A stretch of 64,000 bases of DNA, taken from NCBI GenBank assembly GCA_014706295.1, contig JACSVZ010000002.1:104390047-104454046 (forward strand). Direction: 5' to 3'. The translations under genes were made by a program, and so were the position numbers. The notes below the pieces were generated by a model. The model worked only from the letters and a program-made list of their open reading frames with translations. It searched no databases and was not told where the DNA came from. The number at the start of each line of letters is the position of its first letter. The first letter of the stretch is position 1. Shown here piece by piece: positions 10,931 to 21,540 of this stretch. The stretch comes from Lycocorax pyrrhopterus obiensis. Its lineage: Eukaryota; Chordata; Aves; Passeriformes; Paradisaeidae.

Positions 10931-13900
10931 CGGCAGCTGACAGATGTACACAGGGGCCTTTAGGTACTGCCGGGGTCCGGCACTTCCCTCCCAGCGCTCC
11001 CCGAAGTCTCCGTAAGATGAAAACTTTGTACACCATAGGATTTCGGCCAACTCAGCGGCTGGGCCAAGTGCTGATGTTTGTTCAGGCCCCAAGCCTGTAA
11101 ATATTTATCCATATTCTGAAATTTAGGAATTATCAATGGTTAGATGTGTTTGAAGTGTGGGAGACTCTTTCAGTTACCCCGTGGAAAAATATTTCCCATG
11201 TATGCTGCTTGTCAGCATGTTTGCTTTGAATACGCTGAAGATAGGACCTTTTTTGCGTTATTCCATTTGCCTTTCTTTGAATTGGTGCCTCTTCAGACTT
11301 TTCCACTGAATGATATTTTAAGTATTATTCAAATAGTACTTAATATTCTTCGTACTTCATTGATACCTTGTTACAAAGAGCTTTTTAAAAGATGGAAATA
11401 AAAAGGATGCTGAGAAGAAAGTGCTGTGTTTCATTTCCTGACTAGGAATTACTGAAGCTTTATTTTATTTAATTTATTTTTACAGTTAGTACTGTTGTTT
11501 GACAGGTAAAGCAAATAGGTGCATATTTCAGTTGCAGGTATAGTTAGTTACACGTGTGGTTTCTGAGACAGCTAAGGCTTGCAGCACTTTTAAGTACTGT
11601 AATGCACACCTAAGTTTGGTTTTTATTAAGGGATGTGCCCTCTAAAGAGAGACAAGGATGGGTCTTCTGTTGATTGAAAAACTTACTACGTATGTAGTAG
11701 TGAATTAAAAAAATCTTGACAAATTTTAAACATTATCCTGTAGAATTTTCTTGTGAGTACAATAAAAGCACTTATGAAGCTGGAGGATTAACTTGTTAAA
11801 TACGTCTTTGCAAAGGAGTAAGGATTATGTGAGTATTCTCAGAGCTGTTGAGAAATACTTAGTTATTTGTAATTTTTAACATTGGTGGATTTTGAACATA
11901 TGCATACTTTTTCTGATATATTCTCAAGTATTCCTAACAAAATGCTCCAGAAAGTCAATGAATAACGCTCAGTGTGTGCCTACCTGTTTAAATGATTGAG
12001 TTCTGAGACCTGAAGGTTTAGTTCAACGTCTGTAAATACAGATAACAAATACAGTGTATGTTTTTGCTTACTGTTAGCAGTGTTTGTGCACAACAATTCT
12101 TTTTCTAAGGTGTTTAACAGGAAAAAAAATTAGCTATAAAAACCAATTTGTACGTACCAGGAATTTTTATTGGTTGGGTTTGGCTTTAGATAATGTAGCA
12201 ATCATAAATAGTGAGGATTTTTTGGTAAGGCAGTTTTTAAGTCCAGGATGTAATACTAAAGGAAATAAGCAGTAATAGGCAAGCTGATTACTGCGCTTTT
12301 ACTGGGATAATTAAAATAAGTGAAGTTTCTTAAGATCTCATGAGGACATCACAGATAAAAGGAGGGGTGATCTGACTGTGTGAAAAGTTTGTCTAGAATT
12401 CAAAAAAAGCACATTTGGTTCAAGGTCTTCTGAAGCACATAGCTACTGTCATTGATATTTGGCAGTTCAACAAGTCATGTCCAAAGTATTTTGCAGATAA
12501 AAGGCAAAGAAAACTTGGAGTCTAATTTAGGAGACTCTAATTAGTTGCTATGCAATGTAGAGAATGAAACTATTTTTTTAAGGGAAAAATGTCTGTACCT
12601 TGAAGCCTGTCACACTATGAATGTTTATTCAGTGTAAAACTAGACTCAATGTAATGTCAAAAATATACTCTAGTAAATCCTTTAGTGAAAGCTAAAAAAC
12701 CCCAATTGAATGCATTTCTCTCTAATTTTCAGTGTTTCTAGGAAATTTGGAGTGGGCGTAGGACTGTAAGGATTTTACTTCCAGTTTTGTAGTACTTATA
12801 TTAAGCATGTGGTTTTTAAAAGTGCTTTTTTTGCTTTGTATGGTTCTGTACCATATGTTTTGTATTTAATTCTTTGAATGACCACTGAAATGCAGCCAAC
12901 TTTGGGTGAATGTGGCAACTGTTAACTAGCGCTTAGCAACAGTGCACAATAATCAAGACGGGAAGTGAGGAAGAATACCATGTCTAATTGAAACTACGGG
13001 GGGCATTTAGCTAGGTAGGACGTAATTAACAAAACATGGAGCTTGGACATGATATTAAGGCATCACATCTTGACTCTTGCCAAAAAAGGATTGTGAAAAC
13101 AATAACGTAAAAAAACCATTTCAGATATTTGGCTTTATACCTCAGAAGAATAGTCTCTTTGGGATGTATGTGCTTCGCCTATTCTTGCCTAATCATTTCT
13201 TGCATGTAATGCAAAAGATGCATTTTCTTTTGTTTCTAAAACAGAATTGTGAGGAGGAGGACTGTTGGGAAAACCAACAAATGAAGGAGTAATAAGCCTT
13301 GACATTCTGACAATCATGTCTTTTTCAGAATTAGTCCCGTGAACTAGTTCATTAGATAAAGTAAGCAATTAAGATATCTCTAATATCCTGAAACAGATTA
13401 CAGCAGCAGTCATAAAACAACACTAAACTTTTACAATTAGTGTGTTGTTATTTTTTTTAAGAATTGTTGACGTTCCTCAAATTCTGTCTTGTCATTACTT
13501 TCCTTAATATGTTGAGAAAAGTATTGCTTGTAAGAATATGTGTTCAAAATGCTTTTGCCTAATGTAGTTTCAGGTTTTATTTTCTAAAAATTCCAGACCT
13601 GATCATTTTGTTTCATGCTGTATTCTGTGTGGAGATACATTCATGGACCAATTTTATTTCTTGTATACCCCAAACACATCTTGTTTCTAAGAACTCTGAA
13701 GATACCCTTGTATAATAAGGAGAGAACTAGTGAATAAAGTTACAGTGAGTCATTGCAAAAGCATTTCTGCAACTCTGAGCAAGCTAATATAGCCCCTGTT
13801 AATGGATTTGAATTTGTAGGTAGGTAGTGAGGAGGGCCCAAAACCAAGGAGCCATTATTTGAAGGTGCGTGTATTGGTGAACTATCCAGTAGCATTAGTC

Positions 13901-14084
13901 TCTTAATAATTAAATAGAGTCATTAATGTTTTTATAATCCAGAAGTAAAAGAACACAGGATATCTGTTGGAGGAACTTGTAGATGACAGAAATTTGGACC
14001 AGTGTTTATTCACAACGGGGACAGCCAAATTTTGCACACTGTTGTTGTTGGCTTGGAAGTATTAAACAGAAATATGGAGTTCTT
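10931..14084. other. Presumed first intron, proximal part; no gene seen
   Basis: Composition returns to AT-rich immediately after the island. No transposon end, RNA gene or exon with both splice sites was recognised. Open frames are below 105 codons. Position after a strong donor makes this intronic if the exon-1 assignment is right. Confidence 0.5.
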
Positions 14085-14881
14085 ACAGAAATTACAGGCT
14101 GGATTGATGGGCCAAGGCCAACTGTATGAGGTTTAATGAGGCAAAGTGCCAAGTACTGCTCTTGGGTCACCATAACCCTATGCAACACTACAGCCTTGGG
14201 AAGAGTGGCTGGAAATCTACCGGGTGGAAAAGGACCCGGAGGTATTGGTTGACAGCCAGCTAAACATGAGCCAGCGCGTGCTCCGGTGGCCAGGAAAGCC
14301 AATGGCACCCTGGCTTATATCATATAGCGGAGCCAGCAGGACCAGGGCAGCGATTGTCTCTCTGTATTCAGCACTGGATGAGGCTGCACCTTTAGTCCTG
14401 TGTTCAGTTTTGGGCCCCTCACTACAAGAAGGACGTTGAGGTGCTGGAGTGTGTCCAGAGAAGGGCAATGGAGCTGGTGAAGGGTCTAAAACACAGGTCC
14501 TATGAGGAGCGGCTGAGGGAGGCAGGATTGCTTAGCCTGGAGAAAAGGAGGCTCAGAGGGGACCACCTTGCTAGATGGAGGTTGATCTCTTCTGCCAGGT
14601 AACAAGTGATAGGACAAGAGGAAATGGCCTCAACTTCCACCAGGGGAGGTTTAGATTGGCTATTGGGAAAAATTTCTGCATGGAAAGATTTGTTAAGTGT
14701 TGTAACAGGCTGCCCAGGGAAGCTGTCGAATCACTAGCCGTGGAGGTATTTAAAAGAAGTGTAGACATGGCACTTACAGACATGGTTTTGGGGGTGAACT
14801 TGGCAGTGCTGGGTTAATGGTTGGACTCAATGATCTTATAGGTATTTTTTGACCTTAATCATTCTATGATTCTGTGATTCT
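14085..14881 (+). mobile_element. CR1 LINE, 5'-truncated copy with decayed ORF2 end and 3' tail
   Basis: The largest transposon remnant in the window, about 800 bp and sense to the presumed gene. The 5' part encodes, in broken frames, the C-terminal end of the CR1 reverse-transcriptase polyprotein. Recognisable peptide stretches include VDSQLNMSQ near 14245-14272, the SRTRAAIVSLYSAL-like segment near 14334-14375, [12 protein letters not shown] near 14596-14632 and NRLPREAVES-like sequence near 14706-14736. Frame changes between these blocks show the element is dead. After the coding remnant comes the typical 3' sequence (GTTGGACTCAATGATCTTA) and an octamer tail of ATTCTATG ATTCTGTG ATTCT at 14860-14881. 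The left edge is approximate; sequence from about 14000 may also belong. Confidence 0.93.
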
Positions 14882-17560
14882 AAAATGTAATTAGGTTTGG
14901 TTTGGATGACTCCTGAAGCCTGGTGAGTTGGTTTCTGTTGTCTTATTCTGTCACACAATAATGTCACAACTTCTGCGAAATTCTTTTGAGACATGAGAGA
15001 TCATAGAGGCCATAGAGAATTGTGTAAATTACTACTTTCATTGCAGTGTATTTAATGTAATTCTCATTGAGTTAGCATTTTAAGTTCCATGGTACGTCAG
15101 ATCTTTAATAAGAAACCTCCATATACTTGACCTGAAAATCTTGCATCATATACTGTCAACTGCTTTGGTTACTTTAATTCAATTTTTTTTTTAGCAATTA
15201 CTCTACACTAACTAATAAAATGTTCATAAAATATAAAAGATAGGAAGAACTATATATGTGACATAAAATAACCAGAAGAGTAAGAAGGTAGGGAGTAGTC
15301 AGTATGACAAGATATAATAAAAAGCTTTGATTAATATTTCTCAGGTAAGGTTTTGGAGAGGTTATTTTGAGGTAGTTTTTCAAACTGCTGGAGCTGTGAA
15401 CAGAAAACAGTGTGGGCAGACCTAAGATACTGTTACTTAAGAGATTACCAGACATCTGTTGTAGTGATTCCATGACCAAGCTTGGAGTGACTAGTTTTAT
15501 GAAATGCTGTGCAGAGATCGTGTTGTTCTCTGTCTCCTATCTCCATCACTGTATGTAATTAGCTCTTTTCAAGACCCTTGGTGTGATCTGATCAGAGCAC
15601 TTTGAGGCAAGTGAAGAAGTTAGTTACTGAATGTAACTGTGGTCTGAAATACACTCTATTAGTAGCCTTCCTTTTTAAAATGAAGATTCATCTGTGTGTC
15701 TCACTGAAAGTTATAATATTTCCCTAGAACCTACAGTGTGAAGTTTAGTTAGATGGCTGACTATTTTAAGCTGCTGAACATTTTCCTGGTACTCCTGTCC
15801 TTTTGCACCAAATTCTGCTGCACCTCCATTTACAGCACTGATTTCTCTGTTGAATGGAGTGTACAGCACCAAAATTTCAGAGAAATCAGTAGCCTTTTTT
15901 GAAAGGCTCCATTTATGCTGCTGTTTTTCTCTAGAGCCATACTAAATTTAGATGTGGCTTCATAAAGAAGTATGAATGTGCATATGAAACATTTTACCTT
16001 TAGCATTCTGCGTATTTGAGAGAGATTAGGATTTGTCTCTCCCCACCCCCTTTCTTTTATAATGCTACCTCCAACTTTAAAACTTGCTTTCTTATAGACT
16101 CTCAGGTCTGTAGGCATAAGGAAACCTAAGGACAAGTTTTCCGGGAGTTTGATAGTTAAATTATGCTTTTAATTAGGTAAAATTCCCTTATGCCATCCCC
16201 CCTGCTTTATTTCCAGCTGTCTTGTAAAAGATAGAGGTGGTTAATATGCAATTGTAATGTCAATGCTCAGGGAGACTGTGTATACTCTGAGTTGTACGGT
16301 CCCTTGTTGTGTTATCACTTAGGAGTAATTGAGTAATTAGGAGAGTGTTTGGAAATTGCTGTGTGCCTGATCCTCTGCAGTCTTCCTAGTAAAGAGGAAA
16401 TGATCACTTATTAAAAAAGTGAAGTGTGGCACAGCATTCTGGGCTAAGTGAGATCCATCACACCCACTTCAAAGAGGTGATGTAGTGGTAAGGAACAGCA
16501 GATGCAAATAGCTGAGCTCAGCTGCTTCTGATGCTGTGAGGAACTCTCTTTACACTGGAATCACTGGTGAAATTGGGATGTTCACAGCAAAGTTCTATAG
16601 ATATTACTGTTGCCTACCCTTGCTACTGATGTCTCAGAGTGAAGAGCATATGTGACAAAACTTTGTCTTGATGGGTCGATTTGGGATTTGCAGAGAGCCA
16701 AGTGCTCTGTTCCCTGTCCTGAGCCCTGTGTCCTTTTACTGCTGGTACAGTACTTCACTGCTATTAGTTCTCTACTTACCATCTCCTTGGTGATAATGTG
16801 TTTCAGTGTATGATTGCATCTCAGTTTTGCCATTCAGGAGAACAAGGCATCTACTTTTACTGCTTTTGTTCCTGCCTCACTGACCATCTCCCTGTGGCTT
16901 CTCAGGAAGTCTCCCAAACTCTGTGTTGCTTTGGAGCATTAGGTGGCTTTATTCTCCTGCACTTTTACACTTTCAGTCCACTTTGAGAACAGCTGTTTCA
17001 TAAAGGAAGCGTAATCTTGTAATTTCTTTAAACCACTTATACAGAATCAAGTTCTTAGTGCAATTAGGTGATTCCTTTGGGAAGACTGGGAAATAGGTCT
17101 TGATTTTTACAACTAAAATGCACTGAATCAAGAAGAGGGAAACAGCTTCCTGCCAGTCATGTTGTACGTGACATTTAAGAACGTGGTGGTTTCCTATTCT
17201 TGTAAAAAATGCTTTCAAAAATTAATTTGTATAGATGAGACGTTAAGATACTGTTGTTACTCTTTTGAATCTTAACCTCTTAGAGGGAAATTTCTGATTG
17301 TGAGGACAATAAGAAATTAGATGGATTAGCCAAGTGATTAGTACCACCCCACAGAGGAGCAATTTTGAAGAAAACCTAGAGGAGAAGGGTGGGACAGGCA
17401 AAGCCATCCAAGAACACTTGAATGCCTCCAATAGAGGCACGCAGAGCTACCTATGGGATATTTAAAGCAGAAGTTCAGAGTGAAAAACATGCATATCCTC
17501 ACAGTCCCCTTTGCAGCAGTTTCAGCAAATTTTGACAGTTAGTGCCTGCCATTTTTTTTT
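14882..17560. other. Presumed intron; no gene seen
   Basis: AT-rich, apparently unique DNA between the large CR1 copy and the candidate small exon. Open frames stay near 100 codons or less and show no recognisable protein similarity. A poly-pyrimidine tract at 17552-17573 leads into the candidate exon. Confidence 0.5.
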
Positions 17561-17576
17561 TTTCAGTAGGAGAGTC

Positions 17577-17650
17577 AGCACTCAATTTCCAAGCCATTTG
17601 AGCAGGATGAAGACAACTTGCCTACCAGACTGTGGACTTGGAGGAAGAAG
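17577..17650 (+). other. Candidate small internal exon (74 bp), weakly supported
   Basis: A run of 12 T then TTTCAG (ending at 17576) forms a strong 3' splice acceptor. Then 74 bp of more balanced composition end in GAAGAAG|GTGAAA, an acceptable donor. Two frames are open across the segment once the leading TAG is passed. One contains an ATG (17608-17610) giving MKTTCLPDCGLGGR, and another reads SKPFEQDEDNLPTRLWTW. I recognise neither, and an alternative 5' UTR exon is as likely as a coding one. The support is only the splice-site pair and composition, so this is a hypothesis for transcript evidence to settle. Confidence 0.3.
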
Positions 17651-19386
17651 GTGAAATAACAATCATGATTATAGCAGATGTGGAAGGTGAGCTGGATTTC
17701 AAGGGCACGAAGATTAAAACATTAGCTGTCACAAATTTTTGGGTCAAGAGCTATGAAATGACAGGGCATCTAAACATACATATTTTTTGTTTTGTTTTGC
17801 TGCGTTAACTTAGTAATACTCTTCTTTCTTACTACGTCTGAAAGTGTTTTGGGTGCTGTATGGAAAATACATAGGCAGTTGTCTCCTCCAAAGTACTCAG
17901 AGCTAGAGAGGATAGTGTGTATGTTTGTGCATATACATATATGAAAGAGAGAAGGACATGAATTAGAAATGCTGAGGTCTTAATATTGTACTGGTCCAGT
18001 ACATTAGTGGGTCTTTAAAGGATTCTTTTTTTTTAATGATTGATTGGCTGAGATGATTTATACTGGTTTTTTGTGTTTGCAGTTTGCCTTTATAGACCAG
18101 AAGTTCTTAGTGGGTAGTAGATGTGCCACTAGTAATGTTTCGAAACAGTATGCCTTGGAAGCTCTTAAACAAAGGCCACCACCACAAAAAAAAACCAATT
18201 TAATTTTAAACAGCAGATGTGACCTTGTGGCAGAAAAGCCTGAGAATGAAGGGGAAAAAAAAGGATTCTTCTGGCTGCTCTCAGCTATCATAATGTACAA
18301 TGTTGCTCGTTGACTGTCCAGCTTGGCTGTTTTATTGAGAGAAGTCTTGTGAATGGTGTCTGTGCAGATAAATGCTCAATTTTCATCTGCAGCACAGCTG
18401 ACTGGCTTTCTGTTAAGCTTGGTTTTGGGGTGCTTCCAGTTGTCATGTGGATTTGGTGTAGAAAGAGGGAGGCTGTGTTTGCAATAGGAGTTAAGCACTC
18501 CCCTACACAGTGCAGTGTAGGTTTTCAGCTCCGTTTGCTGTCGCTGTAGCAAATCCATTTCTGATTATGTGCTAAAGCCAGACAGATTAACTGCCGAGTT
18601 GAGCTTGTGAAGTTGTGTGTGTGTTGCCAGAGTCCCTCCTGGTGGAAAAGGCAGATCTATATAACCTGTGGATTCAGAACAGTTGAAAATTCATCCTAAC
18701 ATTGTAGCTTTGATGTCTCTTTGAAAGCAAAAAAACGATGTTTGCTTTTGATTACCGTGTTTAAAGGATGCTGTCCCAGCAGTGTAATAAATGAGTATTG
18801 GATCTGGGACTTAGTTTCAGTAAAAGACAGTGTTCTTCCAGATGCTTTTTAATGGACTCTTCCTGTGAAAATGGGCTCAACTTTGAATTCAGTAACATGC
18901 AGTTCAGGGGTTTAGGGCTGAAAAACAGAGAGGAATGCAACAGATGCTGAATAGTTTTGATACTTCTTATGTCGGACAATACTGATATTTTAAGCTTGTG
19001 TTCTCTATTCTGATTCCCTATATAAACAAGTACAGCGTGAACCTCAGTGTATAACCTTGACACGACTGGATCTTTGCTTTGTAGGTCACTAGCAGTTTGT
19101 CCAAATTGCAAAAACTGCATGTTGGGAAACAGAAGAAGTATTTGCATCAATAAAACATTTAATTTCCTTTGACAAAAGCTGTTTTGTGCCTTGGGATTTT
19201 TATTTTTAAGAAATGGACCTTCAGTTCTTGATTCATTGTACTCTAGCTGAGAATCACTGAGAACCTCACAGTTAGCTTTGACAGGATAATAAGTGAAAAC
19301 TATCAATGCAGATCTGCCATGAACCAAAATACATCATAATATGTGTTGTTTTAATGGGATTTCCAACATGGCTCTGCCAAGAGTAT
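17651..19386. other. Presumed intron; contains the longest open frame, no recognised gene
   Basis: AT-rich sequence. The minus strand from 19327 to 18761 is open for 188 codons, the longest frame outside the CpG island. It begins at TTG rather than ATG and its translation shows no domain I know. About 0.2 frames this long are expected by chance in a window of this size and composition (my rough estimate). I regard it as fortuitous. Confidence 0.45.
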
Positions 19387-19440
19387 GAGTTTGGACTGTT
19401 TGACCTTCAGACATCCCTTCCAACCTGAATGATTCTGTTG
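19387..19440 (+). mobile_element. CR1 LINE 3' terminal remnant, sense
   Basis: About 54 bp matching the last part of a CR1 tail: TTTGGACTGTTTGACCTTCA, then CATCCCTTCCAACCTGAATG, then ATTCTGTTG in place of the octamer tail. It is more diverged than the copies at 3648 and 14085 and has lost everything further 5'. Confidence 0.75.
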
Positions 19441-21493
19441 TTGGTTGCAAAGTGGGGTAGTACAGAACCCATAAAACTTGGCAGTATTACCTATTAGTAA
19501 GATAGAGCTTCCTGAAACAATTCATCTGGCCCAAGGGCTTTGCAAAGATACTCAAGGAACAGGCTACTGGCAGCCTGAACTGGTTTGGTAACCTGCTTTC
19601 CACTCTCTTTTTCTGCTATGTGCTAGATGTGCTTTCTGTATATCATCAGAAATGTGTGCTGGTTGCACATCCAGTCACATGCATCGACAGAGAGACTCCC
19701 TGAGTTCTGCTAGTGGCAGCTCTCTGCTTGTCACGTTGGTGGATGGCAACAGAAATGGTCTGGTGATTGAGGCATTGCTGGGCATGTGTTAATAGGAAGG
19801 CTGCAAAGCTTGAGTGACTCCGTAAGAGGTTGTTTGGGCTGTTTGGGATGGAAGATTGAGCATCAAAGGGTAATAATGATACCTGATGGATTGACGTTTT
19901 TGCATTGTCTAAAATCAGTCTGTCTAAATTCATGTTCATAATTGAACGTTTTACTCTAAGGAAACTTGAAATAAGCCCAGTACTATTAATTTTAAAGCTT
20001 TTTCAGAACTAAAATAAAGCATGCGTAAAAAGGAGGTATTTGTTATTTCAGTTAATCACTTCTTTCTTTGTTAATTAGTGAGATTTGGTAACTGCAGTTT
20101 TCAATGACATGCCCTCCAGCATCTTTCTGCTCAGTTGTACGTGTGTCTATATGTTTTATTTTTGTGGACATACTGATTCTTATGTGATGATTCAGTATGT
20201 GGGTTGCAGTTTCTCCCTAGTTGCCATATTCTAGCTGAACACACTCCATATGTAGAGGAAAACCAGACAACTGTGGAAAGAAGGGGGTTGTGCTTTTTTT
20301 GTTGCAATTATGAAAAGAGGAACAGAGGCTGGATGATAACATACCTCTTCCTGCTCCAAATGATTAGCTAAATAAACTGTGGGAGATGGAAGTTTTGTAA
20401 AAAAACATAGCAAGGAGGGAAAGAACTAGAAATTTGCAACTGCAGGTTGAATTTTCTTTGAGAAATTCCATCTCAGGAAGAAATTGACTGGCAAGTTTAA
20501 CGAGAGCCAGAAAGCAGAACCGTTTTATGATTCATAACTAATCCTTTGCCCCAAAGACAGAAGCAAGTGTATTTTGAGGCCATATGCCTGGAAGGAGGCT
20601 GGCCTCAGGATGAATTCATTAAAACAATTCTGTCCTCCCTGTTCCAAAGTGCAGTACATGCTGAGAGAGACTGATAAATTTCTCATTAAGAAATGCTTGT
20701 TGAAAATGTGGTCTATTCTCTGTGTTGTCACACTGCCTTTCTGATCTGGAATAAATTACATACACTGTGTTCCTTTCAGCCAGCATACAGAGATAAGAGA
20801 ATGCACTGGTGAATCTTGTGTCCATTCTGTCACTTATGTGTGCCAGGAAAAATAGCCCCAAACTAAATATATGAACAGAAAATTGTTTTAAGAGAAACAG
20901 CCCCTTTTAACATGGGTTGATGTCAAACTGGGAAGTAAACAGTTAAATGCAATGCCACCATATAGCCACATGAAGGATAATATTCAGGTTCTGATTTTCT
21001 CTGTTTTGGAAATGAGGCTTGCAGTTGTCTACTTGGAGTCTTTACTGGCTTACCTATCCCTGTAGGCTGTCCCTTTTGTAATTGCTTCTCTGTTTCTATG
21101 GATAAACTTATTTTTCCATAACAGAGCTTTTAACTGATGATCACTGTTCTTTACCATTCTGTTCTTCTGCCCATCCTTTAATGAAGAGAAGCTCTATTAT
21201 GATTTTAATAAGACTGAGGAATGTTCTTACGTTTTGAACACTGCCTACTGCTATTATGTTCTATGGCAAAAAAAGATAGGGACTTGTTTGGATCATTCAC
21301 AGGTACAAGCTTTATTCTGCTGTTGAATGGCTTAGTTCAAGGTAAAGAGTCAAGTTAAACTAATTATTATAATAGACTGTATTAGAAGACCTAGAGTTCT
21401 AAACTAGCATTGAGAAATGTAGAATCTAAAGAAAATCTGTTGTGATTTTTCTAAGAAAAAGATACTGGAATGCAGTCTCTTCAGACCTCATTT
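19441..21493. other. Presumed intron; no gene seen
   Basis: AT-rich, apparently unique sequence with open frames below 100 codons on both strands. No exon, RNA gene or repeat was recognised here. Confidence 0.5.
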
Positions 21494-21540
21494 CATAGAA
21501 TCATAGAATTATTGACAGAGATTTGAGGTAAACTTGTGTC
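21494..21540 (-). mobile_element. CR1 LINE 3' end fragment, antisense (weak)
   Basis: CATAGAATCATAGAATT at 21494-21510 is the reverse complement of the CR1 octamer tail, so an element would run leftward with its 3' end here. The following sequence (GAGATTTGAGGTAAACTTG) fits the expected CR1 body only loosely. This is either a very old or a very short copy. Confidence 0.5.

Noticed and set aside
10197..11036. 279-codon open frame on the minus strand in the CpG island
   Set aside because: Proline-, arginine- and glycine-rich translation with equally long frames on the other strand. This follows from GC-rich DNA lacking stop codons, not from coding.
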